This document shows, one piece after another, positions 17,787 through 28,119 of a DNA stretch of 48,534 nt. The translations under genes were made by a program, and so were the position numbers. Source of the stretch: Actinomycetes bacterium (GTDB taxonomy: Bacteria; Actinomycetota; Actinomycetes; S36-B12; UBA5976). Every line of letters starts with the position of its first letter. Position 1 is the stretch's first letter. The notes under the pieces are model-generated. The model saw only the letters and a list, made by a program, of their open reading frames with translations. It was not told where the DNA came from and ran no database searches. Where the stretch lies: assembly GCA_021814565.1 (NCBI GenBank), contig JAKAIC010000004.1:1-48534 (forward strand), written 5' to 3'.

Positions 17787-18952
17787 GACTTGCGCCTGAA
17801 CTTGGCCCACAGCGAAGGCTTCGACACCTCACGCTGCACGGGTGCCCCGGCCTCGGTGATGGCCAACGCGAAAATGGCCTTGCTGACCGGGTGCTCGGGG
17901 TTGTCCGCCACCAGCGTGGTACCGGTGTTGAGCGTGGCGGGCACATCGCGACTGGAGGGGATGGCTGTGGTCACCGGGATGCCGAGCACCTCTTCCACGT
18001 CGCCCTGGCCCAGACCGACGTCGCTACCAGCGCGGTTGAGCACGACATGCCAGCGCGAGCGCGGATAGCCGAGCGCGTCGAGGGTCTCCATTGCGACCTT
18101 GATGTTCTTGAGCGACGGCAGGTCGAGTGTGGTGACGAGGATGTAGGAGTCGGCCTTCTCAAAGCTGCGCAGGGTGACTTCCGCGAAGGACGGGGGAGTG
18201 TCGAGCACGATGAAGGAGTACATGGTGCGCAGCACGTCGATGATGTTCATGGCGATGTCCGGCGTGATGAACTCGGCCTCCGCCGGCTTGGCAGGCGCCA
18301 GCAGTGCGTCGAGATTCTCCGCGTAGGGAGTGATGAGCGAGCGCACGTGCGTTGCGTCAAGCTCACCCTCGAACTGCACCGCGCGGCTGATGGTGACCGC
18401 CGGATCCAGCTTGAGGAAGATGGCGACATCGCCGAAGTCCAGGTCGAGGTCGACAATGCAGACACGACCACGGTTGAGCTTGGCCAGTGACTCCGCCAGA
18501 TTGGTGGCGATCGTCGTCTTCCCACAGCCGCCCTTGGCGCCGAACACCATGATGACCTTGCCGGCCTCCACATCGATCGTGGATCCCATGGCCCCGCGCA
18601 GCTGGTTGGAGAAGTTCTGCGAGCGACGCACTGCCGCCGTGATGCCCTCGACATCGTCGATGGAGACCACGTCGCGGATGCCCGACCGCAGAGCCGCCGT
18701 GACGATTTCGGTGTCGATACGCTCGCGCATCATGATGATGCCGAGATCAGGGCGGTTGAGTCGGTAGCGGTCAGCGACGGCAGAGGCAACCGGCATGGTG
18801 ACCTCGGGCGCGATCACGGCCAGCAACTCGTCCGGATGGTCATCTAGGAAGCTGTGGAGCGCCTGCGCGCTGGTGACGACTTCGGCGTCGCTGGAGAGCA
18901 GAACGCGATAGCGCTCAGGATCAACCCGAGGGCTGCCAAGAACAATGGTCAT
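17783..18952 (-). CDS. tadZ: Tad localisation ATPase TadZ/CpaE
   Basis: 389-residue protein with an N-terminal receiver-like domain (about 1-125, lacking an obvious phospho-acceptor context) and a MinD/ParA-type ATPase domain. The deviant Walker A is FGAKGGCGKTTIATNLAES (about 137-155), followed by VCIVDLDLDFGDVAIFL. In the family TadZ/CpaE places the pilus machine at a cell site and recruits TadA. The GTT/ATG start at 18952 is directly adjacent to the cpaB stop with no gap. Although MinD-like, its place in the tad operon and its receiver-like N-terminus argue against a chromosome-partition role. Confidence 0.9.
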   Translation of the reverse strand: MTIVLGSPRVDPERYRVLLSSDAEVVTSAQALHSFLDDHPDELLAVIAPEVTMPVASAVADRYRLNRPDLGIIMMRERIDTEIVTAALRSGIRDVVSIDDVEGITAAVRRSQNFSNQLRGAMGSTIDVEAGKVIMVFGAKGGCGKTTIATNLAESLAKLNRGRVCIVDLDLDFGDVAIFLKLDPAVTISRAVQFEGELDATHVRSLITPYAENLDALLAPAKPAEAEFITPDIAMNIIDVLRTMYSFIVLDTPPSFAEVTLRSFEKADSYILVTTLDLPSLKNIKVAMETLDALGYPRSRWHVVLNRAGSDVGLGQGDVEEVLGIPVTTAIPSSRDVPATLNTGTTLVADNPEHPVSKAIFALAITEAGAPVQREVSKPSLWAKFRRKS

Positions 18953-19627
18953 TTAGTTGGCCCCCACTGTGCTCGACAACATGGCCAGATAGATGCTGCC
19001 GCTGTTCACGGCCTTCACCAGTGTGGGCGCGTCAGCGAGCGGCACGGCCACGGTCACCAGACCATCGGCACCGATTCCGTTGCCGGCACCCATGGCACTC
19101 GTGTTGCCAACGGCGAGCACCAGCACATCGTTGAACACCACTTCCGGTGCAGCCTGCGTGGTGGCGGTCGCCGCACGGTTCTGGAGCACGGCCACATGAT
19201 CACCGGCGTTGAGGAAGGGAGCCAGGCGGTTGGCAACCGGCAGCGTGAACGACACCGCCACGTCACCGGAGGGGATGGGCAGGATGCGATTGGTCTCGGC
19301 GGTGGCCAGGAAGTCACCTGTGAACAGCAGACGTCCAGCCGGCAGGTCCCGGCCAGCCACCAGGCTGCCCGTGACGCTCGTGCCCGGACGCAGCATGGAT
19401 GCCACCGCGAACTTGGACGGCACATCGACGGGACCCACCAGGCCCTGGCTCACTGCAGTCGCGTAGCTGGTACCCGCAGGGATGCTGCCGTTGGTCTGCA
19501 ACACGGTCACGGTCTCAAGCCCCGCCATCACGTGCTGCTCCGCGTTCTGCAGGTAGTAGTAGCTCGACACCCCCGTGGCGGTGGCAAGAACAATCGCGAC
19601 CATGATGAGGACGATCACGCGTTTCAT
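18953..19627 (-). CDS. cpaB: SAF-domain Tad assembly protein CpaB/RcpC
   Basis: 224-residue protein with one N-terminal membrane anchor (about 5-22) and an exported SAF domain (about 45-110, with the GSIPAGTSYATAVSQGLV and LVAGRDLPAGRLLF segments typical of CpaB/FlgA). A C-terminal RcpC-type part (LAPFLNAGDHVAVLQNRA) follows. In Gram-negative bacteria CpaB works with the outer-membrane secretin. Here no secretin gene is present, as expected for a monoderm, so it may act within the cell wall (inference). It is preceded by its own leaderless -10 and follows tadE after 67 bp. Confidence 0.87.
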   Translation of the reverse strand: MKRVIVLIMVAIVLATATGVSSYYYLQNAEQHVMAGLETVTVLQTNGSIPAGTSYATAVSQGLVGPVDVPSKFAVASMLRPGTSVTGSLVAGRDLPAGRLLFTGDFLATAETNRILPIPSGDVAVSFTLPVANRLAPFLNAGDHVAVLQNRAATATTQAAPEVVFNDVLVLAVGNTSAMGAGNGIGADGLVTVAVPLADAPTLVKAVNSGSIYLAMLSSTVGAN

Positions 19628-19633
19628 ATTTGC

Positions 19634-19639
19634 ATCCTA
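19634..19639 (-). promoter_or_regulatory. -10 element of cpaB, leaderless
   Basis: On the minus strand TAGGAT lies 6 nt before the cpaB ATG. It would allow cpaB-tadZABC to be transcribed separately from tadG-tadE. Confidence 0.5.
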
Positions 19640-19657
19640 GGGTTGGGGTTCGGCACC

Positions 19658-19676
19658 GCACAGAGTCCCGCTGTGC
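19658..19676 (-). terminator. Possible weak terminator after tadE
   Basis: Perfect 6-bp inverted repeat GCACAG / CTGTGC with a 7-nt loop, 19 nt past the tadE stop and ahead of the cpaB promoter. There is no T-run, so it may be only a pause or partial terminator. Confidence 0.3.
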
Positions 19677-19694
19677 TGTTGGTCAAGACATCGA

Positions 19695-20126
19695 TTACTT
19701 GGTGAACACACATAGCCACGTCGCGGTTGCGCTGATGGTGTCGGATGAGGGCGCGAAAAGGCTTGCGGGGGTGATCCACTTGAAGTGCACAGAAGCAGTG
19801 ACGGTATCGATCACCGGCGCAGCAGTGGTCACGGTGTCAGGCGGGCAGATGGTGACCTGCACGCTCACAGGAGTGGACGATCCGGCCATGCCCTGGATGC
19901 CCATGGAATCCGCGACGCTCAAGGCAACCGCGGTGGCGCTGTCGGAGGGCAGGTGCATGGCCGCTACCCGGGCGCCCTGCGATGCCGCATTGGTGAGCGC
20001 GTTCTTGATGAACATGGCACGACCGAAATCGATGATGCCGAGCAGGATCAACAACAGGACCGGCAGGACCAGGGCGAACTCCACGGCGACCGCGCCACGC
20101 TCGCGGCGAGTGAGCACACGACTCAT
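19695..20126 (-). CDS. tadE: TadE-like pseudopilin
   Basis: 143-residue protein with a short charged N-terminus (SRVLTRRERG) followed by a type IV-pilin-like hydrophobic segment AVAVEFALVLPVLLLILLG (about 12-32) that includes the conserved Glu. The periplasmic-side remainder is Ser/Thr/Val-rich with one Cys pair. TadE-like proteins are minor pseudopilins processed by the TadV peptidase. ATG 20126 overlaps the stop of the upstream tadG-like gene (ATGA), so the longer upstream frame is rejected. No TadV-like gene is in the window. Confidence 0.87.
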   Translation of the reverse strand: MSRVLTRRERGAVAVEFALVLPVLLLILLGIIDFGRAMFIKNALTNAASQGARVAAMHLPSDSATAVALSVADSMGIQGMAGSSTPVSVQVTICPPDTVTTAAPVIDTVTASVHFKWITPASLFAPSSDTISATATWLCVFTK

Positions 20127-21490
20127 GGCCGCACCGTGTATCCGGGGACGCTGGCGTTGCCGTACCCGGCCACTTCCACGTTGCTGAAGCGACCCCATAG
20201 GCATAGCTTGCCGGCCTTGGCATTGCAGTACTGGCTGTTGTTCGCGTACAGAGGGTCAGCCGATCCCGTGCCTGATCCGCATGGCGACTTCTTGCCTCCA
20301 TTGATGGCGTTGGCTTGTGTCCACGGGCTGCCCGCGGGGACGGCACTGTTTGCCGTGGGCAGATACCAACAGCCATTTGCGCCATCAAAGATCGCCTGCA
20401 ACTGGAACTGGGCAAATGCGGGAACCTGAACCAGACAGTTGGTTGCGGTGCTGTTCTTGGGGCAATCCGTAGTCGCATCGGATGCGAGTACTTCGTGCCC
20501 GGACAAGCCCATCCAGCGAGGGTTCTGACCGCCAATGGCAGCATTCGCCGTACTCGTATCGAAATAGGCAGCGAGCTGCTGGGCTGAGCAAAGCCCGCTG
20601 GCAATGATTTTCGTGCTGGTCGTGGTGGTGCCGTTGATGACGAGGGGATAGGTCTTCAGGTCGCCGGTGACACACTGCTGACCCACTATCCCGCCGACTT
20701 CATTGGTCCAGTAGTCGGTGGTCGGACTATTGACGGTGACGTTGGTGGTGGGGTTGTTCGGGTCGATCTTCCCCCAATTCACGGTGCAGGTTGTAGGCGG
20801 CGAATCTGAGACCGGCGTGACCGGAACCTGATTGCTGTTCGCTGTCTTCTGCCAGAGCAGTGTGTCCGAGTCAACCGTTCCGATCTGGCAGGCCGGCAGC
20901 AGCATGACTGCAGGCACCGCATGTGTGACACCGCTCCACCAGATGCCCTGCCCGCAACCGGTGAACGATCGCGCGCCGGTCGAAATGAACACCGTCGATA
21001 CTGGCGTCAGGTTCGTGACCACGATCCGGATCCAGGGGTCCGTGGGGCCCACTGGCTGGCCACTCTGATTGGTCAGCACCGGGCAACTGGCAGCGGCCTG
21101 CGCCGAGGTGTAGCCGGAGGTGCAATTCACGGTTGGAGTGCTGGTATCAGGGCTCGAGTTCCAGCAGGCACCCACTAGCTTCACTTCGGCGGGATTCACC
21201 GTTTGGTTGATCACAGTGGCCATCGTGACCGCATCGACGCAACCGGTCTTGAGGCAACGGGCGACGATGGACTGAACCGTGCTGTCTGCTGCGGCCTGGA
21301 CCTGGGACTTGGCAACCAGCAGGCGGCCGATGTCAACCGCAAGCGCCAGCGCGGCCGTCAGGACCCCCGCACCAGCCAGCACGGCAACCAGCATGACCAC
21401 CGCACCCCGGTCGGAGCCCTTATAGAAACGCTTCAGCACGAGGCGAGTATTGCAGTCTGAGGGCCGAAAGACACCTACTTTTCTCCACAT
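20123..21490 (-). CDS. TadG-like protein with cysteine-rich exported domain
   Basis: First gene of the tad operon, 455 residues as drawn. The segment DRGAVVMLVAVLAGAGVLTAALALAVDIGRLLVAKSQ (split here by position: about 28-65) is the TadG/TadE N-terminal hydrophobic helix with the AxD motif and the following QAAADSTVQ. The rest is a large exported domain rich in Thr, Asn, Pro and Gly with 16 cysteines by count, enough for eight disulfides. Function is not known beyond the family role as a minor pilus component. ATG 21490 has no clear ribosome site. GTG 21439, giving a typical short N-terminus (LKRFYKGSDRG), is an equally good start. The stop overlaps tadE. Confidence 0.75.
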   Translation of the reverse strand: MWRKVGVFRPSDCNTRLVLKRFYKGSDRGAVVMLVAVLAGAGVLTAALALAVDIGRLLVAKSQVQAAADSTVQSIVARCLKTGCVDAVTMATVINQTVNPAEVKLVGACWNSSPDTSTPTVNCTSGYTSAQAAASCPVLTNQSGQPVGPTDPWIRIVVTNLTPVSTVFISTGARSFTGCGQGIWWSGVTHAVPAVMLLPACQIGTVDSDTLLWQKTANSNQVPVTPVSDSPPTTCTVNWGKIDPNNPTTNVTVNSPTTDYWTNEVGGIVGQQCVTGDLKTYPLVINGTTTTSTKIIASGLCSAQQLAAYFDTSTANAAIGGQNPRWMGLSGHEVLASDATTDCPKNSTATNCLVQVPAFAQFQLQAIFDGANGCWYLPTANSAVPAGSPWTQANAINGGKKSPCGSGTGSADPLYANNSQYCNAKAGKLCLWGRFSNVEVAGYGNASVPGYTVRP

Positions 21491-21751
21491 GTCTATCGGA
21501 GATCACGCTCAGCCATCCGCGTCATCACCCGCGTGCCAGCTCCAGCGACCCAGCTCCAGCGCAAAACTCGAGCACCCAGGCCGCACTGATGACGCGTTGT
21601 TGCGGTGGCACGTCGCCGCACCCGGGACGGTTGTGGGGGATGGTGGAGGCTGGCAACTTCGCTGCCGAACCGTCCGAAATGGCATAATGTTCCTTATCGG
21701 CGTTCCATGTTTGCAGCAACCCGCGCCTGATCGTGTGCCCATGTCCTGGCG
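21491..21751. other. Intergenic region upstream of the tad operon
   Basis: 261 bp between the LacI-type gene stop and the tadG-like start, both on the minus strand. It should hold the tad operon promoter on the minus strand; an AT-richer patch near 21680-21705 (minus strand reads GATAAGGAACATTATG) is the best place for it. I see no flp pilin reading frame, no RNA gene and no clear hairpin terminator for tadG's neighbour. Confidence 0.4.
21536..21561. repeat. 12-bp direct repeat upstream of tadG-like gene
   Basis: CCAGCTCCAGCG occurs twice, at 21536-21547 and 21550-21561, with a 14-bp period. It lies 46-71 bp before the tadG-like start, so it could be a regulator site, or a chance short duplication. 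Confidence 0.6.
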
Positions 21752-22762
21752 TCAGCCGTTCCAGCGTGCGGTGGAACCGCGCTCGATCAAGGTGGTCGGC
21801 AGCACCAACTGCTTGACCTCACTCACATCACCGGTGATCCGGGACGCGATCTGCCATGCCGCCAGTTCGCCTAGCGTGTCGACGGGCTGGGCCACCGTGG
21901 TGAGATCCCAGGCCGACGCCACTTCATGGTCGTCGATACCGATGATGGAGAGATCGGTGGGCACCTGCAGACCGTGACGGCGCGCCGCGGACATGACGCC
22001 GTAGGCCATTTCATCGCTCTGGGCGACAATGGCGGTGGGCGAGTTGATCATCGCAAACAGCCGCTCCACGGCGCTCTCAGCGCCACGAGCCGTGAAGTCG
22101 GCGTGCACCTCGAGGCTGGGGTCCCAGCGCACCCGGGCCTCCTCGAAGGCCTTGAGGAAGCCGTTGCGACGGTCCCGTGTGGTGGTGAAGCTCCAGGGCT
22201 CGAAGGGCCCTTCGCTCACCAGGCCGATGCGCTCGTGGCCCAGTTCCAGCAGATGGCGGGTGGCCACCAAGCCGGCTTCCACGTCGTCGATCCGCACATT
22301 CGACACCTTGGGATTGTCGACACCGATCATGACGATAGGGATGCCGACCCGTTCCAAGGCATCGAGGTCGAGGTCCGACAGCGGCATTGAAACGGCGATG
22401 GCGCCGTTCACGCCCAGATCCTGCAGATGCTCGGCCAGCGCCCGTCGCCGACCCTGGCTGTCAACCGGTCGTGATACGACCAGATCGATGCCCCGATCAT
22501 GCATGACCCGTTCCGCACCCTCCAGCACGCGCGCGAAGTACCAGCGGCCGACGAAGGGCACGATCAGCGCCACCCGGGGCCGGGAATTCTCCAGGCGCGC
22601 AGGTGCATTGCGCACCGGAAGCACGTAGCCCATGGCATTGGCGACTTCCACCACATGACGACGCGTGCGCTCGGAGATGGAGGGATGATCGCGCAAGGCG
22701 CGCGACACCGTCGCGACTGACACCTCAGCTTGTTGCGCTACATCTCGAATCGTGACTGCCAC
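21752..22762 (-). CDS. LacI-family transcriptional regulator
   Basis: 336-residue regulator with the LacI helix-turn-helix (TIRDVAQQAEVSVATVSRALRD, about 4-25), the hinge helix region NAMGYVLP and a periplasmic-binding-protein-like effector domain (about 60-330). The start is GTG 22762, preceded by AAGGGAG at good spacing; an overlapping ATG at 22764 is out of frame. It is divergent from a PfkB-type sugar kinase gene 59 bp away, which is the likely target with a sugar or sugar phosphate as inducer (inference from LacI family and context). Confidence 0.92.
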   Translation of the reverse strand: MAVTIRDVAQQAEVSVATVSRALRDHPSISERTRRHVVEVANAMGYVLPVRNAPARLENSRPRVALIVPFVGRWYFARVLEGAERVMHDRGIDLVVSRPVDSQGRRRALAEHLQDLGVNGAIAVSMPLSDLDLDALERVGIPIVMIGVDNPKVSNVRIDDVEAGLVATRHLLELGHERIGLVSEGPFEPWSFTTTRDRRNGFLKAFEEARVRWDPSLEVHADFTARGAESAVERLFAMINSPTAIVAQSDEMAYGVMSAARRHGLQVPTDLSIIGIDDHEVASAWDLTTVAQPVDTLGELAAWQIASRITGDVSEVKQLVLPTTLIERGSTARWNG

Positions 22763-22782
22763 ATGTGCTCCCTTGGTGCGAT

Positions 22783-22800
22783 TAGCCTAGGACCGGTTCC
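22783..22800. promoter_or_regulatory. Overlapping divergent -10 elements and candidate LacI operator
   Basis: TAGCCT (22783-22788, + strand, toward the kinase) and TAGGCT (22789-22784, minus strand, toward lacI) overlap almost completely. Right next to them GGACCGGTTCC (22790-22800) is a near-palindrome with the central CCGG common in LacI-type operators. Promoter and operator roles are inferred. Confidence 0.4.
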
Positions 22801-22821
22801 CGACCGACGGAGTGGAGCAGC

Positions 22822-23748
22822 ATGAAGGCGACGGTTGTCGGGGAGGTCGTCATCGACCGCTTCTTCCAAGCCGATGGCAGTGCCATGGATGTGGTGGGCG
22901 GCTCGGCAAGCAATACCGCGATCGCCCTGCAGCGCGCTGGTGTCGAAACCGCGCTGCGCGCCCGCTTCTCGCGCGATGCTGCCGGGCGCGTCCTGCGGGC
23001 GCACAATGAGGCCGAGCACCTTGACCTCAGTGCCGCTCCTGACGTGGACGAGCCGGCGTCGATCGTCGAGGTGCGGCTGGCTGCAGACGGGCAGCCGGCG
23101 TACGTCTTCCGCCTCGAGGGGGCGGCGGACTGGCAATGGACGGCCGAGGAGCTGGCCACTCCCCTGCCCGAGGGCACCGGCGTCGTGCTGGTCGGCTCCA
23201 TCGCCTCGGTGCGCAGCCCCGGTGGGCCCCGCACTCGAGACTGGTTGACGCAGCTTTCGCCACGGCCCCTCATCGCCTTCGATCCCAACGCCCGTCCCGC
23301 AGCCGCGCAGACAGAGGAGGCTGCCCGCGAAATGCGTGCCGGCGTTGCGGACTGGTGTCGGATTGCAGACTTCATCAAGGTCTCGGACGAGGATCTGCGC
23401 TGGCTCTCCCCCGGTGTCGCGGAGAACAATCAGGCGGCGGCCTGGTCACAGGACGCCGCGTTCGTGGTGATGACGCGTGGTGCCAACGGCTCCGCCGTGT
23501 TCGTCGATGGCGAGATGGTGTGCGAAGTGCCCGGAGAACGCATCGAGGTGGCGGACACCGTGGGCGCAGGCGACACCTTCATGGCCTGGCTGATCCGGGG
23601 CACGCTGCTCGCGACCGAGCAACACAGCCTGCGCGAGCTGGCGCATGACACCGGTGCTCTGCGCGCGATCGTGACGAAGGCGGGCCGCGCCGCGGCGATC
23701 AACTGCACTCGCCGCGGCTGCAACCCGCCTTTCGCCGAAGAGGTGTGA
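22822..23748 (+). CDS. PfkB-family carbohydrate kinase (fructokinase-like)
   Basis: 308-residue ribokinase-fold kinase. GGSASNTAIALQRAG near the N-terminus is the substrate-binding PfkB signature 1, and DTVGAGDTFMAWLI near the C-terminus is signature 2 with the anion hole and catalytic Asp. Fructokinase, ribokinase or another sugar kinase is possible; the sequence does not settle the sugar. A GGAG ribosome site lies 4 nt before the ATG. The gene diverges from a LacI regulator and converges on gcvP with 6 bp between stops. No sugar transporter is adjacent. Confidence 0.88.
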   Translation: MKATVVGEVVIDRFFQADGSAMDVVGGSASNTAIALQRAGVETALRARFSRDAAGRVLRAHNEAEHLDLSAAPDVDEPASIVEVRLAADGQPAYVFRLEGAADWQWTAEELATPLPEGTGVVLVGSIASVRSPGGPRTRDWLTQLSPRPLIAFDPNARPAAAQTEEAAREMRAGVADWCRIADFIKVSDEDLRWLSPGVAENNQAAAWSQDAAFVVMTRGANGSAVFVDGEMVCEVPGERIEVADTVGAGDTFMAWLIRGTLLATEQHSLRELAHDTGALRAIVTKAGRAAAINCTRRGCNPPFAEEV

Positions 23749-23754
23749 CCAGCG

Positions 23755-26604
<2,850 letters not shown>

Positions 26605-26640
26605 GAATGGGTCTCCTCTTTGAGACCCGAAGGTCTCCTC
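26605..26640 (-). promoter_or_regulatory. Riboswitch expression platform: alternative helices around the gcvP ribosome site
   Basis: Reading the minus strand, GAGGAGACC (26640-26632), UUCG, GGUCUC (26627-26622), AAAGAG, GAGACCC (26616-26610), then the gcvP start. The middle segment can pair with the first (6 bp closed by an extra-stable C(UUCG)G tetraloop, ribosome site free) or with the last (7 bp, GGGUCUC/GAGACCC, covering part of the GAGGAG ribosome site). No T-run follows, so control of translation start is the likely mode (inference). Confidence 0.6.
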
Positions 26641-26647
26641 AATGGGA

Positions 26648-26842
26648 AGACCCCTCTGTCTTCGCAGGTACTGCGGCCTGAGAGCTTCGCGACGCTGCCC
26701 GAGCGACGTCGTTTTCCCCTTCGGCGGAGCACAAGGCTCACTTTTCAGATTGATCTGTTCAATTGCGGTCCGTCTGCCTGAGAGATTCCGGGGTGGTTGC
26801 TCCGTCGGCGGCCGCCAATGGCTGTGGCAGCACTCTCCCGCA
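26648..26842 (-). promoter_or_regulatory. Tandem glycine riboswitch upstream of gcvP
   Basis: Both aptamers can be read on the minus strand. Aptamer 1 begins GCGGGAGAGUGC near 26841, has GCCGACGGAGCAA and closes with AUCUCUCAGGCAGACGGACCGC split across the P1 stem. After a short linker (near 26755) aptamer 2 has AAAGUGAGC, GCCGAAGGGGAAAAC, an extended GC-rich P3 arm (GACG/CGUC) and GCUCUCAGGC, ending ACAGAGGGG at 26651. Glycine riboswitches of this type switch on glycine cleavage genes when glycine is high. Assignment rests on the family consensus and on the neighbouring gcvP. Confidence 0.93.
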
Positions 26843-26863
26843 TGAACACTTGCGATCGCAGGA

Positions 26864-26869
26864 AGTCTA
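26864..26869 (-). promoter_or_regulatory. -10 element of the riboswitch-gcvP transcript
   Basis: TAGACT on the minus strand, about 22 nt before the first aptamer, puts the transcript start near 26857. No convincing -35 is seen. Confidence 0.45.
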
Positions 26870-26897
26870 GAACCTCCCGGCCCGTGCCGAGTCCAGC

Positions 26898-27458
26898 TCA
26901 GCCGGCGTGGCGCTGTGCGCGCCTCATCGACAGCTCATCGGTGGCGGCAGCAGTCACTGTCGGCTCCATGGGTTCCGTGGGAAGCGTGGCCAGCGTGCCC
27001 TCGACTTCCTCCCACACGCGACCAACGGCGATGCCGAACACGCCTTGTCCGCCGCGCACCAAGTCAATGACCTCATCCGCAGAGGTGCAGGCATACACCG
27101 AGGCCCCGTCACTCATGAGCGTGAGATTGGTGAGGTCCTCGACCCCGCGCGAGCGAAGGTGATCTATAGCGGCCCTGATGTTCTGCAGTGAGACTCCGGT
27201 GTCCAGCAGTCGCTTCACAACCTTGAGCAGCAGGATGTCACGGAATCCGTAGAGGCGCTGGGTTCCGGACCCGGAGGCCGAGCGGACGCTAGGTTCGACC
27301 AGCCCGGTGCGGGCCCAGTAGTCGAGCTGCCGGTAGCTGATGCCGGCCGCTCCGCAGGCCACCGGTCCACGAAAACCGACATGCTCCGGCTCGGGTTGGT
27401 GTTGCACCACGACCGGCTCAGCGGTGGTGGCGGGTGCGACGTCAAGGCGCGGTTCCAT
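26898..27458 (-). CDS. MerR-family regulator, ResR/McdR (Rv1830)-like
   Basis: 186-residue regulator with a MerR DNA-binding domain ([46 protein letters not shown] split by position: about 38-85), followed by the dimer helix and a C-terminal domain with [31 protein letters not shown]. The latter is typical of the Rv1830 group and unlike metal- or drug-sensing MerRs. In mycobacteria that protein affects growth and drug resilience. ATG 27458 with GGAGG ribosome site is chosen; the frame extends upstream without homology-like content. It sits between the glycine riboswitch and the BFN-domain gene, as in M. tuberculosis. Confidence 0.88.
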   Translation of the reverse strand: MEPRLDVAPATTAEPVVVQHQPEPEHVGFRGPVACGAAGISYRQLDYWARTGLVEPSVRSASGSGTQRLYGFRDILLLKVVKRLLDTGVSLQNIRAAIDHLRSRGVEDLTNLTLMSDGASVYACTSADEVIDLVRGGQGVFGIAVGRVWEEVEGTLATLPTEPMEPTVTAAATDELSMRRAQRHAG

Positions 27459-27550
27459 GTGGCCTCCAGCGGAAGGGGGAAACTCCGCTGCCCACACCGT
27501 AGGTGGACGGCGATGACAGGTCAACGACCGAGCGGTCCGACACGCCAACA

Positions 27551-27575
27551 AACTCTCTACCGTGACTTGAGAGTT
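27551..27575. promoter_or_regulatory. Candidate MerR-type operator upstream of the ResR-like gene
   Basis: Perfect inverted repeat AACTCTC (27551-27557) and GAGAGTT (27569-27575) separated by 11 bp, 93 bp before the regulator start. A weaker related pair (GAGAGTT near 27597, AACTC near 27609) lies beside it. Dyads of this size fit MerR dimers; autoregulation is an inference. The surrounding 158-bp gap holds no gene that I can see. Confidence 0.45.
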
Positions 27576-27616
27576 CAAACATTCAATGTGAGGTCGAGAG
27601 TTTCCGCGAACTCGGT

Positions 27617-28081
27617 TCAGGCTTGACCGAAATCCTCTGGTGACACTTCATCAAGGAAAGCGCGGAAGGCGTCGACATCCACCTCATCCTCACTGGGCGC
27701 CTCGACTACCGCTGCCGCATCGAGCACCTCATCCGCCACCAGGATGGGCGCCTTGGCCCGGAGCGCGATAGCCACCGCATCGGAGGGCCGACAGGCCACA
27801 CGCTGCCCGCTGGCCAGCACCAGGTCGGCGTAAAAGACGCCGTCGACCAGACTCGTCACCTCCACGCGCTCGCAGGGGGCACCCAGCGCCTCCAGCACGT
27901 TGAGCAGCAGATCATGTGTGAGTGGTCGGGAGGGCACATAGCCCTGTTGCGATAAGGCGATCGCCGCTGCTTCCGGACTGCCGATCCAGATCGGCAATTG
28001 ACGACGCTCATCGCTAAGCAGCAGGACGATCTCGTTGCTCGCCTCGATCATGCGAATTCCGGAAACGGATACCTGACGCAT
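27617..28081 (-). CDS. Bifunctional-nuclease (BFN/DUF151) domain protein
   Basis: 154-residue protein, homologue of the conserved actinobacterial Rv1829 family. The BFN domain covers about 5-130: VLLLSDERRQLPIWIGSPEAAAIALSQQ, then RPLTHDLLLNVLEALGAPCERVEVTSLVDGVFYADLVL and the PSDAVAIALRAKAPILVADEV segment. The family was named from a plant nuclease, but enzymatic activity in bacteria is not established. The C-terminal tail is acidic. A near-perfect GAGGAGG ribosome site precedes the ATG. It lies between two MerR genes in the same order as in mycobacteria. Confidence 0.9.
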   Translation of the reverse strand: MRQVSVSGIRMIEASNEIVLLLSDERRQLPIWIGSPEAAAIALSQQGYVPSRPLTHDLLLNVLEALGAPCERVEVTSLVDGVFYADLVLASGQRVACRPSDAVAIALRAKAPILVADEVLDAAAVVEAPSEDEVDVDAFRAFLDEVSPEDFGQA

Positions 28082-28119
28082 GGTTCCTCCTCTGCGTCGC
28101 CCTTGCGGGATCAGCGGGA

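Noticed and set aside
16476-18068. 530-codon plus-strand open frame opposite tadA
   Set aside because: Antisense shadow; tadA and tadZ carry all catalytic motifs on the minus strand and overlap each other correctly.
21491-21751. Hidden flp pilin gene upstream of the tadG-like gene
   Set aside because: All six frames read; none gives a short basic leader followed by a hydrophobic pilin helix.
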